From Guillardia theta CCMP2712 (Eukaryota; Cryptophyceae; Pyrenomonadales; Geminigeraceae), in the NCBI RefSeq assembly GCF_000315625.1, contig NW_005434589.1, positions 276,865 through 340,864 on the forward strand: a stretch of DNA of 64,000 nt, written 5' to 3'. Positions 1 through 11,800 of the stretch are shown one piece after another. The first letter of the stretch is position 1; each line of letters starts with the position of its first letter. A program made the position numbers and the translations under genes. The notes below the pieces were generated by a model. It did not search any database. It was not told the DNA's origin and saw only the letters and a program-made list of their open reading frames with translations.

Positions 1-620
1 AGTGAAACCCAGGAAGTCCATGCCAGCTGACAGCCACTTGATTTTGCATACCGCCATTCCCCTGTGGCATCATATGTTGCTGCATTGATTGATTATTGTC
101 CACAATCTATTCATGGAACGAGTCAGGCATAGACAAAACGATTGATCCCGAATACACAGATCTTGAAAGATTCGCGACTCAAGCTCAACGACAGCGTTTA
201 CGAGACGAGGCTTTGATTACATCAAAATTCAAAACAATTCGATATCAAGATCATATGAGGAGGGAGCTGATGTTAAAGGGGCAGCAGCATTCACAACAAG
301 CTTCACTACCACAAAGCAACGGCTCAGCATACGAGCAAGAAACATGCTACAACCAAGCAACGAGGGGCAGATAACAAGTTAATCAGATTAGAGGATAGAT
401 GGCCAGATTAGAATATGAGAGCCATGATTCACCTGAGAATTTCCCATGTGTGTTCCCCCTTGATTCTGGTACATGTAGCCCCCATCGGAATTTCCGACTG
501 GGACCATATTGCTGTTTGGCATCTGATAGTTCTGCATCTCACCCATTCCTTGCTGGTAGTAGCCATACTGATTAGACCCGTCCATGTTGCTGACAAGTCC
601 TTTCCCTGCCCAGAGCGCAC
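1..620 (-). CDS. Q/N/M/G-rich protein, partial, spliced
   Basis: Two minus-strand stretches have the same low-complexity composition. Positions about 435-600 read as a Gln/Asn/Met/Gly/Tyr-rich segment, and positions 1-80 read as another Gln/Met/Asn-rich segment running off the window. A donor (CAG|GTGAAT) near 441 and an acceptor ending TGCAG near 82 would join them; a further acceptor (GGGCAG|GG) near 605 would start the upstream exon. No fold or family is recognised; such composition is typical of disordered regions of transcription or RNA-binding factors (inference only). A competing plus-strand ORF lies in the proposed intron at 96-374, so the model is uncertain. The gene is partial at the window edge. 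Confidence 0.4.
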
Positions 621-860
621 AAACTATTCGGAACCCTCCCGCTGGGGTTGGCCCGCAAACAGGTACCTTCTTCTTCCCTCAAGTTGTGTCAGACAGCACA
701 TGAAGGTTGCATCTCTTTCACACTCATTCTTGCAAGCACTGCGGGTAAGAGAACAAAGGTGTGGAGGTGTAGGAGGACGAGGAGAATGTGGACTGCTGTT
801 GCCGACCAGCCAAGATCGCCATGCGCGGTCTGCAGCCTCAGACTTGGTTTGGAGGCAAAT

Positions 861-1380
861 ACTGGTGGGGGTAGTCATTCCTAGAGGGTGGGGGTAATCA
901 GTGCAGTTGTGGGGGTACTATCCAGTGACCGAACAGGGGTACCTTGACATAGTTAATTGAGGGTCATGGTGGTCTGTGAAGGGTGGGACGAATCAACTTC
1001 GTTCCTTCAGGGGGTGGTCCATCGGGAATCCAGGGTGCAAGTAGGGTACATGTGTATTTCGTGGGGTGGGGTCGATAAGCAGAAGGTAGGGGTAGAAAAA
1101 AACATGAACGGGTAGGGTATGGAAAGTGTTCAAAGACACAGGGGTGGGTAGAACAATTCAGGGAGTGATGGGGTACACCACAAAGCCAATTTTTGATGGT
1201 TTAAAATAGGTAAGGCAGTGAAATCTGCATAAAACCTGGGTAGGGGTACTATTTAAGGGGTAGGGGTAGTCACCCACAGGGTGCATCCAGGGAGCGAGAG
1301 TGGCAATGAGAACGAGTTCTGTGAGAGCTTGCGGTGATGCATGTATGGTGTGAACCACTCAGTGCCAAAATTCTTTTCTA
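861..1380. repeat. G-rich intergenic tract with GGGTAGGG/GGGGTA runs
   Basis: The plus strand carries many imperfect copies of words such as GGGGTAGGG, GGGTGGG and GGGGTACC. No long ORF or splice pattern is convincing here. Similar tracts occur at 2560-2900 (opposite strand), 5280-5400, 41520-41700 and 51420-51830. Confidence 0.6.
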
Positions 1381-2550
1381 TTAAACAGCTACACAACTCA
1401 TCGGTCTCGGATTATCAACATTGCAGCTTCTAATCCCCATATCCTCTAACATCATCATGTTACTACCCATTTCATAAACATCCTTGTTGTTATCTTGATT
1501 AAATTCTTCTGTCTGGTCTGACATTTCATCCGGCAGTTGTGAAGGCCAAACACTCCACAATGCCACATCCTTTGTGCCGCAATGTACATTGGCTCCTGTG
1601 TTGCTACAATCTCGGCTCTCCCATTCGTGCGGTAAACGCTCTGCCTCTTCATCGTCTTGTTCGCAGTCCATTTTCCCCGAGGGTACCACTGATGACAGAG
1701 AAGAGGAATTCGCAAAAGAAGCCTTTCTCAGTATGTCTTTAACGATCTTGTCCGGAGGTTGATACAACACAACAGCATACACTTTCGAAACAAAAAATTA
1801 TTCTTCAAGAACCATCAAAACAATCTCACTTACTGTTGTTCGCGCTGGTCGGTGGTAGAAATGCTTTTGCAGGTTCCAATAGATGATCCTGCATAGTGAT
1901 CTGCAGTACAGTTGAAGGTCAGGTTATTCTAGTGGCATACAAAGACATGGGGCAACCTTGCTACACTGTCCAAGCTTTCGAGCAAAATCTTCGGTATTCA
2001 AAAGCGTTGTCCCAGTACCCATACCCCTGCCAAGAAATCAGGATACTATGCACCGCCAGACTCCACAAACACATTACCCGCTGCCTGTTACTGTGCTGCA
2101 TAAATCCCTGACAAATGAATCCTGGTGCCTTGTTTTATGTCGTAGAGAAGGACTTGAATCGATTTGATCACATGAATTCGCACTATGAATTCCCATCCTG
2201 GATAATCCTCTTTCAACACACTGTTTCTTTGGTGGACTACATAACGACAAGCTATCCAATGCCTATACAGCCATTGAAATATCATCAAGAAAGTGCACAC
2301 AGCATGAAAATTTAACACTTACATTTCGCACGTCCTTGATGTCGACGACGTTCGGACCCCTTGTAGCTTTAGACAAGTTTTCTTGCACTATCCCAGGATA
2401 AGATTCCATCTCTACTTCACATCGCTTCCTCGACTTGAACCTTTGGAGCATATCTGAATTGCCGTTGCTCATGGACAGGAATTCTCTCATTCTGTCATTC
2501 GAGCTCTCATCTACTGCGACGGCTGTTGCCAACATCTCCCACAAATCCAC
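1381..2550 (-). CDS. Unrecognised spliced protein
   Basis: Several minus-strand coding stretches fit one gene. The first is 2331-2550, ending at a strong donor (AAT|GTAAGT). The second is about 2095-2230. The third is about 1965-2025, after an acceptor ending TTGGCAG. The fourth is about 1834-1903, between ACTGCAG and ACA|GTAAGT. The last is 1381-1780, ending in TAA at 1381. The last exon is acidic and Ser/Asn-rich with a DDEEAE run. The middle exons have a regular hydrophobic pattern (for example KSIQVLLYDIKQG) suggesting a folded domain. Not every intron phase could be reconciled, especially before the last exon, so the exact protein is open. No family was recognised. It sits between two G/C-rich repeat tracts in opposite orientation. 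Confidence 0.5.
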
Positions 2551-3180
2551 ACCGCACCCTGCCCTATAAAAGCACCCCTACCTACCAAAGTTTTAACCCA
2601 CCAGGTAATTTTATGACCCACCACAGAATGGAACATTCTAGATGACCCTATCACGGTGGGTACCCCACCTTTACCCAGCTTTCCCAGGGAAAGACTTGTA
2701 TCATGATTCAGCAAGATTTCCCTACCCCTGAAAATATTACCCTACCCTTATTTCGACCCCCACAAATTTTGAAGTACCCCTCGTTTTGGGGCCCATCCAC
2801 AAATCAGCTGAACCGAAGGTACCCTACCCCTCTAACCCCCGCATAATCGAACAATGCACCCTACCCTAGACAACAAAGCTACTTTCTGAGGATATAACCC
2901 CACCCCCTTTTGTTCATGGACCTTTTACGGATGATTCACAGGGCTTGCTGGACAAGCTCAGGTAGCTCCTAGATCTTCCTACACTATTGGTGCATATATC
3001 AAAATGCCATTTCCTTACCTTCTTCATCCAGTCAACCACCCAAAGTTTCTACCACCGGTACTTTTGTAGAACATCTCGAAGAAGGAACTTTCCATGAATT
3101 CACAACGTTGGAACTTCTGCTGGCCGGCCCGGCCCAAAAGTCCCGGCCTGCGCGAGTTAAAAGCCGCTAAAGTTTGAAAC
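2551..3180. repeat. C-rich intergenic tract (CCCTACCC words)
   Basis: Positions about 2560-2910 of the plus strand are rich in CCCTACCC, ACCCCT and CCCCAC, the complement of the words at 861-1280. No coding pattern is visible. The last 250 bases before 3211 hold nothing recognisable apart from a GGCCGGCCCGGCC palindromic patch at about 3122. Confidence 0.5.
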
Positions 3181-3210
3181 TTTGATGGTATAGTTCAATA
3201 AAGTTCAATA

Positions 3211-4328
3211 ATGAGATGCAGAAGTTTCAAAGTTCAAAACACGCTGCGTTTCCCCACCGACATCGGGTGTAAAAGCGTAAGCGCCATGGTCAGCGCTATA
3301 ATGCTCGCCGCGTTTGCGATGCTCTTTTGCCCATCGCAGAGCTTCCGCCTGTCAAGTCTCCCGACTGCTATGATCAGATACAAGTCTGTTGCAGACGTTA
3401 CGCCAACGACAAGACCGGTCGTCTCAAGGCGTAGTTTGTGCAAGTTGAGTTGTCAGGCAGCGACAGGAATGTCAGACGAGGAGGAGGCGTCAAAGTCTTC
3501 TGTCCATGATGATTGTAATACTCTGAAGAGCAATCTTTTATTGGCTTGCTGCTTGTGTGATCGAGGATTCTCTGCGACAATGAAAGAGAGAGACGAGATA
3601 TCGAAATTGATCTCAAAGTTGGAACGGATAAAATATTTCTCCGAACCAACCTTAGGCGTCAATGGAGACAACGAAGTTTGTCATCTCAAGGGTGTTTGGA
3701 GACTTGTGTACACGTCTGCCATCGATGTACTCAACCTTGCAGCGAGTCCTTTCACATCTGCTGGAGCAATCTATCAGGATATCAGGCGACCGCCCGAAAT
3801 CGTCAACGTTATCGACCAGGTTCCGCGTGCATTATCCTTGCTACCTCCCTCAAGGTCCATTGAGAGTACATTGAGATTGAAAGTCACGACGCGAGCCAAG
3901 GCAAGAAGCCCCACGAGAGTGGCGTTAAGCTTCGAGAGGGTGAAAGTTGAACCCCGCACGCTGCTCGGGCAAGACGTCAGTTTTCTCCCCTCGCCGCAGA
4001 TTGATCTTCCAAGAATAAGTCTCTTCGATGGAAGCGATGAGAGTCCAGCATACTTCGGTGCGAACTGAGCGTCTTCTTACTTCCCCTTGCTTTGATTGGT
4101 TTGCTTGATAACTCCATTGACCTGCCGTGGGTCTGTTCACTCATTGCATCTTGCAGATATACTTTTTCTCGACAAGGATTTATTGATTATCAAGCAAAAT
4201 ACAGCTGGGCCTGGAGTTGAAGGTGCGACAATTTGGAAGTGCCATTATGGTTCATACTTTACACATTTACAGGAGGAATCTTTGTTTCAAGAAAGGTTGA
4301 CCCCGAGGAGGAGCCGATCCCTTTGTAG
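3211..4328 (+). CDS. Plastid-lipid-associated protein (PAP/fibrillin family)
   Basis: Three exons: 3211-4057, 4157-4222 and 4273-4328. The phases match exactly and give 322 residues from the first ATG. An in-frame ATG at 3286 is a better start because it opens directly into a hydrophobic signal peptide (MVSAIMLAAFAMLF) ending CPSQS, followed by Phe-Arg. That is the bipartite plastid targeting pattern of secondary red plastids. The mature part carries the PAP/fibrillin signatures: WRLVYTSAIDVLNL, a GAIYQDI stretch, and LLGQDVSFLPSPQIDLPR. The spliced C-terminus reads YFDILFLDKDLLIIKQN, then GVEGGIFVSRK. Fibrillins are lipid-binding proteins of plastoglobules and thylakoids. The family call is firm; the subfamily is not assigned. 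Introns are 99 and 50 nt. Confidence 0.93.
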
Positions 4329-4410
4329 ACCCAAATGTAGCATACTCTTCTTAGAGGAAATTTGTTCCTTGGTCATTCAAAGAATGATTCACTGGTGCAT
4401 GTGAAGCCTG

Positions 4411-5177
4411 TCAGGACTCATCAACTCCTGGTTTCACTTTCTTGTGGGGCTGCTCCAGGTGTTCTTCAGAATTTATCGCATCTTCGACCGTCGAGCTCCT
4501 CTTGCGAGACTGCTGTTTGACACGATGGAGTGCCTGGCCGTATCTGGCCTGAATCTCCTCCATCAACGCGGAGTCGTCGTCAGACGCAATCGCGTCGGGG
4601 ATTCGGGAGTATCTCGACAGCAGCTCCTCCTGAGTCTCGTTCGCTGCGAGCATGTCGTCCTCTGAGACTGAGATCGGAAAGAAATTCGTTGCTTCTTTGT
4701 TCAGGCCAGTTTCTGTTGACATGGGCCCGTCCAAGTCGCCTGCATCGGACATCTCTTCCTCAAGGATCTGCCATCCAAGGGTCACTCACACAACTTGGTG
4801 AAGCACATACGAGCGGTTCAATAGCGCACCTCTCTGCGAATGTCGAACCCGTGTACCGTATCATCTGATGAGTTGAAGCTACTGTGCGTGTCTGACGAAT
4901 TGTCCATCATGGCTTCCTTGAGCTCCTTGTACTCATCGAAGACGAACTCCGAGCCTGCACCCTGTTGAGAGTAAGGGGGCAAGACGGTGCGTGCATTCGC
5001 AGTCGAAGCCGGCTGCCTCATGAGGTACTCGTAGTCGATGTCTTGCTTGCCATGCATGGCCTCTGAGACATCAAACCCCCCTCCTCGGAGGGAAAGCCTC
5101 CACAGCATCCTGCCGCTCCCGGCATGCAGAAGAAGTAGCAATGAGGCGAGTTTCAACGAGCGCATGCAGGCGAGCAT
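4411..5177 (-). CDS. Secreted or organelle-targeted protein of unknown function
   Basis: Two exons, 4830-5177 and 4411-4767, separated by a 62-nt GT-AG intron in phase 0, encode 234 residues. The N-terminus (MRSLKLASLLLLLHAGSGR) is a clear signal peptide, followed by a LSLRGGG motif. The rest is acidic, with Ser/Asp-rich stretches and a basic KKVKP tail, and looks disordered. There is no Phe at the predicted cleavage site, so plastid targeting is not indicated. Alternatives are an ER, secreted or vacuolar protein. No family is recognised. It converges on the PAP gene, with 82 nt between their stop codons. Confidence 0.72.
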
Positions 5178-6031
5178 AGCGAGGCCTCAGGGTCGAGTAG
5201 CGTCAGGACATCTCGTCTTCATACTGCAGGGGATCGTTGCCATGGCGCATTCAGCGGCCTGAGGCGCATGGCACCCACCACCCATCCCTTTCAGAGCATG
5301 AAGGGGTAATACAGGTAGAAGTGGGGGGAGGGGAGGATAACCCCCAGGTATTAGAGGCAGACCTATCAAATTGAGTGAGTTAGGAGGGTAGGGGCACTGG
5401 TGGTTGGTGCGGGTGTGAGCTGGCGCCAACTGAATGCCGCTGAGCTGATGGCTGCAGCAAAGCGACGGGAGGAAGCAGAAGGGAGGGGAAGGGAGGGGAG
5501 GAGACGTTTGAGAACGAAGATAGAGATGAGGAGAGGAGGAGATGAGAAAGAGATCAAGGGAGAGCTGGAGAGACAGCGATATAGCAAGGAGTTGTGATCA
5601 TCATGGAGATTGAGTAGCAAGGGCAGACGCACAGAAGTATAGGAAGGATTTCATTCCACTGCAGTCGGAAGCTAGGAGCATGCATCTGCGTCTGCTGGTC
5701 TGTGCGAGTATGCCACCAGTTGACCCCATAGGTTGCTCTTGAATGTGTGGAAGAGGGACTGATGCATGTCGAGAAGCATTTGCGAAGATTTCGCTTCCTT
5801 GCATGATAGTTGCTCAAAGATGATGGCAATAAGCAGCATAGTTCAAGCAGACAATATGGCTTGTCCTGCAGTCAAACTGAGAGAATAGAAATACCCACAG
5901 CAAACTTTCTCTGAGAGATGACAAACAGGCTAACGAAACCTTTTCATTGCCAGGAGATCTGTTGTGGAATAAAGGGAAAGTGTAACATAGAGGACATTTG
6001 AAACAAGGGAAGAAACCGCAAAACAATCAAA
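5178..6031. other. Intergenic, purine-rich
   Basis: No supported gene. Positions about 5280-5400 are G-rich with GGGG and GGTAGGGG words. Positions 5460-5570 are a GA-rich tract (GGAGG, GGGAGG). This is the shared upstream region of two divergent genes, the secreted protein on the left and the YIPF5 gene on the right. Confidence 0.5.
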
Positions 6032-6954
6032 ATGTATGAGCAACAGCCTAAGTTGCACTCAGTTGTCATGGGTGCCCAGCAGCAGAACGCAGGCAACTTA
6101 CAGTTCATGGACACATCAACCTTTGATGGACGGTACAGCTCGGGACAAGCAGGAGCAAGCGCTTACTATCCCTCAGAGTATTCAGGCAACATCGGAGGGA
6201 ATATGAGCACGAACTTTGAGGATGAGCCTCCTCTACTGGAAGAGCTGGGGATCGACTTCGACAAGATCAAGCAGAAGACCATCTCAGTTCTGAACCCCTT
6301 GAAGAAAGTTACTAAGGACATGATCTACTCCCCGGGCAACGACGGGGAGCCCATTGCCGACTCGGACATGGCAGGGCCGATTCTGATTGCTTTGATGCTG
6401 GGAGGGGCGATGCTGCTGCGGGGCAAGGTAACGCCCAGAGGTTTGACGCTGCGCTGGTAATGGTGTGGAACAGGTTCATTTCGGTTACATCTATGGAGTC
6501 GGGCTTGTGGGTTGCGGATCACTTTGGCTCGTGATGACGCTCATGTCACAAAAGGGGTTGGACATCTATCAGGTGAAAGATCAACGATGAGAAATGGGAC
6601 CGCTCAGTTTGACGCAGACGTCGTCTATTCTGGGGTATTGTTTGCTTCCAATGGTCTTGCTAGCCTTCTTCTCGGCCTTCTTCACAGCTACTGGCCATGT
6701 CATGACCGTTCTGACAGTTGTGACTGTTGCATGGTAGATGTCAATCTTTCACTCTGTCAAGGTTCCATTTGACATGTTCTAAAGGTGTACTATGCGATCA
6801 AGTGATATGATGGTTATTGCTATGGACGTTCAGAATGAAAAAGCCCTTGTCGCGTGAGAGATCTCTTATCTACATTGTTTGTCTGTCTAACATATTTGGT
6901 AGATATCCTATCGGGCTTTTCTATGCTTGCTTTGCTCTCATTTCAGTGTTCTAA
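6032..6954 (+). CDS. YIPF5: YIPF5/Yip1 family Golgi membrane protein
   Basis: Five exons: 6032-6427, 6474-6572, 6618-6733, 6785-6853 and 6903-6954. Every phase agrees and the product is 243 residues, close to human and yeast Yip1. The N-terminal 65 residues are a Gln/Gly/Tyr/Ser-rich cytosolic tail. Then comes the diagnostic EPPLLEELGIDFDKIKQKT block, followed by VLNPLKK and DMAGPILIALMLGGAMLLRGK. The C-terminal half is hydrophobic with FGYIYGVGLVG, ILGYCLLPMVLLAFF and a terminal YPIGLFYACFALISVF. That gives about five membrane segments. Yip1-type proteins bind Rab GTPases with Yif1 and act in ER-to-Golgi vesicle traffic. The introns are only 46, 45, 51 and 49 nt, a useful guide to intron size in this genome. 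Confidence 0.95.
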
Positions 6955-7129
6955 TCATTTTCACCTTTCACTTAAAGATAATATCTACACAAGACACTTC
7001 TCCTGATGGCTTACATCTGTTCTTTTTAACAATACCCTTGTTTCCATGCGTCGAGAAGCTCCGAAGACGAGCTCAAACTCATTGAGATGTCGACAGGAAC
7101 AATTTCTCTAGGCGAGTCATCCAAAGCAT

Positions 7130-8609
7130 TTATGTCGAATGTCGAAGGCACCGCGCTCCATACCACCTCGTCTCGGAGTTGATGAGATCGCTTTTCTCAA
7201 ATTCAAACATTGGTTGGTGAGCCAAAGGAGTGATCACCTTGGTTGCCGTCACGTCAGGAAACGAGTCTTCGTGCTCCAGATCCCACTGCAAGATCTGCAA
7301 GTCCTCCTGCGTGTTTATCATCTCGCTTTGAATTGCCTTCGAAGCAGAAGGTGAGAGGTGTTTGCTTTAGATACAACATCTTACCTTAGCAACGCTCTGC
7401 CCCATGTGCAGTACTCTAATGTTGTTGACGAAATCCATATCACCAGCGTCGCTCTCTGTAGCGTATCGGCCTGGCTTCCATCAGATTTGACTAAAAGGAA
7501 ATGATGAGCAACCAGCTTGTCGTTGAGCTTTGTAATATTCGACTGATCCGACCCAAAGCAAGGTGTCAGAAGTTTGCTGATTGCTTGGGCCCTGAGTTGT
7601 AAACCAGTAAGCGACCGATTAGTGTAAATGAGGGTTCGTATTCTTACAGGGTCAACACTGTTATGCAGCTGTTCAGGAGAGACGAGCAGTCTAGGAGATT
7701 TGGTCAGTGACAACGAGCTCAGTCCTGACAAAGAAGCAGTCGAAAATGTGCTTGACGAAACTTCACTTTCGGCTCCTGACGAAATCGAATGGATCGAGTG
7801 ACTTGCTCTGGGAAGCCTTCTGTTCACTGTAGTATCCCGCAAACTTTCAGCCAACGACATCTCCTTCACAGAAATGTTCACCGACCTGCAATATCATTCA
7901 CTCTTCCAAAAGGCATACAATACGAATCATCACATCGTTTGACCCGCTTGAAATCTCCTCGGATTCGCTGGGGCATTTCGTGGGACATGTCCTCTCAGCG
8001 CTTGTCCCAGTCTCACTCTGAGGATTAAAAGTTGTGAATCCCCAGGCAAGAGGGAATGAGAGTAAACCTTTCAGTGCTGGGAACATCCTTGCCCGGCTGT
8101 TTTTGACCCCCCCTCTGAGTGGAGTCCTTTTGTGGCCTTCGGACCGAGGGCACTTGCGGCGGAGTGCTCACGGAAGGGTGTTGGTGAGCGCTACCTCGCT
8201 CAGTCACCCTACCCGGATCTCTCCGATGTACCTCCGGCAGTGCCGCGCCCATCACGAAAGTCCTTTGAGCCTCTCCTGCCCTGGGAAGAGGATTTCGCGG
8301 TCGTCCGCAGCTCTCGTTGATGGAGCGGTTTGACGGAGATGGAAAGGCCGGAGGCGCCTCCCTGCTTCCATCTCTTTGACTTGTCCTGGTTGAACGAGGC
8401 TCCTGTGCTATCCGCTCACCCGAACTTGTCTGCGCATGCGTTGAAAGGGGCTCAGGGGCTGGAGGAGGGAGGGACTGTGCCGATCCTTGAGCCTGCTCCG
8501 GCACATGCCCACGATCATGGACTTCGGCATTCAGGGTGCCATGGAGGGAGGGAGGGGCAGCTGTCTTGGAAAGCACTCTGATCACCATCTTCTCTCTCTC
8601 GAGCTCCAC
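7130..8609 (-). CDS. Unrecognised spliced protein with Ser/Pro-rich N-terminus
   Basis: Minus-strand gene with at least six exons. The N-terminal exon (about 8060-8609) is Pro/Ser/Arg-rich and probably disordered. Later exons include about 7898-8009, 7648-7885, 7513-7591, 7385-7470 and about 7130-7336. The joins 7648|7591, 7513|7470 and 7385|7336 are phase-consistent with good donors (GTAAG) and acceptors. They give a continuous segment including DMDFVNNIRVLHMGQSVAK and MINTQEDLQILQWDLE, which looks like a helical domain. The reading frame ends at TAA, 7130. The joins upstream of 7885 are not settled. No family is recognised. It is divergent from the giant gene starting at 8855. Confidence 0.55.
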
Positions 8610-8854
8610 GTGCTGCCATGGCGGAAAGGTCTCTTGAAACCCGCCATGGGTCCCAAGAAGGAAAGTTTGGGGCAGCGATTTACTGATCTAACTGTATCTT
8701 GGCTGCTTCCAAAACATCACTATCAGAGTCTGAGGCACACTCGATATGAATAGTTCAAATGATCCTGCACAATTAGTCAATGTTTGACATCTTTATTTTC
8801 TTCCTCGTCGAGGTCCCTGGCATCGGAGGGTCGCCCAATGCCGACAAGCAGGGT

Positions 8855-11800
8855 ATGAGGGAAGCCATGCTCGTGCAGCCGGTGCTGCTGCTCGCCCTCC
8901 TCCTGCCCTCCCTCCCATCGTCCCATGCAGATCTTTACTTGGAAGCTTCTCCAGGACGAGCAGTGGGGGGCACCATGATAGTTCCGAGGACTTCCCTCCG
9001 GATCTTGTTGGGAGGGACATACAACACCAATCAAGTCCCTGCAAGTGGAGACAAGTTGTACATGATCAGCTCTGCCGGCAGCTGCACCTCTGCCTTGGCC
9101 ACAATCTCAGCGAGCGCGTTGACCAACGCAACAGTAGGCGACCTGCGAAGTGCTGTTATGGATTTCACCAAACTTTCACCAGCTATCAACAAGATGTGCA
9201 TCTGCCCAGCCTCTTCGAAAACGGGAGCCTGCTTTCTTGGTGGGAACATGGAAGTTCAAGATAATCTGATAGGAATTCAACTGGATGATGTGATTGGATA
9301 CAATTTGACGATTCCGCAGCAGATCTGTAATTTTTCAGATTGTACCAAGCAGATAAAAGCAAAACTCTCCACATACAACCGAAAATCACAGGCACTGGGA
9401 GATATAGCTGCAATTCTACCAGAGAAAACATGCTCAAGTATTACAAGCAAAGCTTCAACTTCGTCTCAAGCTGTACTAGTGTCTGGTCTGAATTACATCT
9501 ATCCTTCACAAGCGCTCAACAGTATGACAAGTGGAATGTACAAGATCTGCTATAATCTGTTTGCTGGGTCAACCAACTGGTTGGAATCTGGGGTCTTCGT
9601 CAACTTGCAATCAAAGGTTGCTCACATCGAAGCGAACGGAATCCCCGCGATCAGTATTTATGTCCCACAAGCTTTGAATCAACTGATTAGGGTGTGTACC
9701 AATTGGAATTGTACCTCAACCCTTGGGGCTGGAGATCAAGTTTCCTTCATCCCTGTCGCTCAAATGTGTGAATCCTCAACGAACCCAGCTTCTCCAACGC
9801 AAGGATACTCGGGTTTCCTCTCTCCAGCATCCTCTGGATTTCTTGGTCCGCAGTCTGCCGTAGACAGTATCTTGAAGTCAGGTGGGTTTCTACCGCCAGC
9901 TACCTACCAGCTCTGCTTCAAAAAAGCGGGGAGCAGCTTTTGGTCATCGACAGGAACATACCTGACGGTACAGAAACTGATCTTCGGTCTTGAAGTCAAC
10001 GGGCTGAGCCCTCTGAATGGGCTGAAGGTCACGATTCCGAAGACAAGCAAGATTGTGCTGAAGTATCTGAGTGTGAATGATGGGAGTCCTGGCGACTCCG
10101 TTGCCTTGATTGAGGTCTGGAAAAGCTGCAGCGACCTCTGCCAAACGCAGAAGATCAAGGAGTGCGACCCAAGCGTGCCGGATCAGTTCGCCGCCTCCAA
10201 CTTCTTGAGCGCTCACGGGAATGACAAAGTGCTCGGGTCAACCACCTGCCTCGGTTCGTTTGAGAATTCCTGCAGCCCGTCCACGGAACGGCGGCTGGTC
10301 AATCTCTCCTTCACCCCGAGAGGAAGCTATCAGGTGTGCTTCAGGCCTGCTGCTGCGTGCTCCTACTTCGAGTGCTGGCCTGTCTGGAGCCCTACGGGAG
10401 TATCTGTGCAGATACAAGACTCCATTACCAGCATCGAGCTCAACGGAGCCATAGGAGGGAACAACAACCTAGGAGATGGCCAGAGGATCAGGCTGCCACC
10501 TTTCGACTTCCACAGCCTCGTGTACTATGGGGCCACAGCGAAAATCTCTATCGGGCTGATGAGAGCAAATGAGGACTGCACCCAAGCAAGCATCAGCCTG
10601 CAGCTGACTTTCTCAGGTCCTGGACAGCCCGCAAATGTGACGGAGACCCGTCGAATCTTCGGGACGAGCGGCAGCCTCGTCCCAGCCACTTACACTGTGT
10701 GCTATACCTCGGCATCTCAATCCGCTGCCGGTTTCATGAACTCAGGGATTTCTTTGACTCTGCAGACTGAGATTGCTGGACTGCAGGTAAGCCAGCCGTT
10801 ACCGGCTCTCCTCCTCCCCTGCTGATCCATTTGACAGGTCAACGGGATCAGACCCAACGCTGGGATCATCACAGCCATCCCGACGGACCCCAAGGTCACC
10901 CTCGTTTCCTTTGGGCCTCGAGCTCCGGTGCTGGGAGATGAAATCTCCCTCCTCCCCCCCCGGCTGGACTGCGAGAACCCCTCGCACATCCCAGCGTCTT
11001 TTGACGGGATCACTTCAGGTCGGCTCAGTTTGGTTTCCCTGTCGTCAGCTTCTGGCCCTGACTCGCTGACTTTCTCGCCGCTTCTCTTTCTCACTCAGCT
11101 GCCGACCTCTACCTACAAGATCTGCTTCCGCCCCAACGGCACGTCGCCGACTAGTGTGGACACAGGCTTCCGTACGGCTGGACTCCTGACCTCTCCCCAA
11201 TCAGCGTTGACGGGCCTGTTCGTGAACATGCCTCTCACATACACCCCCAACCAAGAGGGCAGAAACCCTGGCCTGCGAACTGTCGTGGCAAAGAACGTTG
11301 GGAACCTTATAAGGCTAACTTCGGTCGGCTCAGTCTCCTTTATCCCCCATCAGCTCAACTGCCTTGACCTCGTCAACGACAACCCCCCGCTCGGCCCCGC
11401 CGGTCAGTACCTACACATGAACACGCTCAGCCCTTACCAGACGCTTGACATCAACCTGGTGGACAATCTCTTCGGGCCCGTCGGAGTTCTCGGCGTCGGC
11501 CTCTATCAAGTTTGCTTCAAGCCGTCGGGCGCCTTGACGTTCATGACGACGGGGATAGCCGTCAAGGTGCAGGAGGACGTGATTCAGCTCACCGTCAACG
11601 ACTGCACTCCCAACAACGGCCTGCGAGTCGCCATGCCCAAGTCATCTCAGAACATCTTGAGGATCCTGTCTGGAAATCAGCTGACGGGGAGCACCAGCGA
11701 CAAGATCTCCCTCATCTTGCTGAGCGGTGACTGCACCTTGAGGGACGACAACCCGCCAGCCTTGGGCTCGAAGTTCTCAGGTCACATCAGCGCCGTCGAC

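Noticed and set aside
96-374. Plus-strand ORF of 92 residues
   Set aside because: Composition is protein-like, but it lies in the proposed intron of a minus-strand Q/N-rich gene and has no splice partners or recognised motif; kept only as an alternative.
861-1280. GGGTAGGG words as telomere repeat
   Set aside because: The words are irregular, interrupted and internal; no consistent unit length is present.
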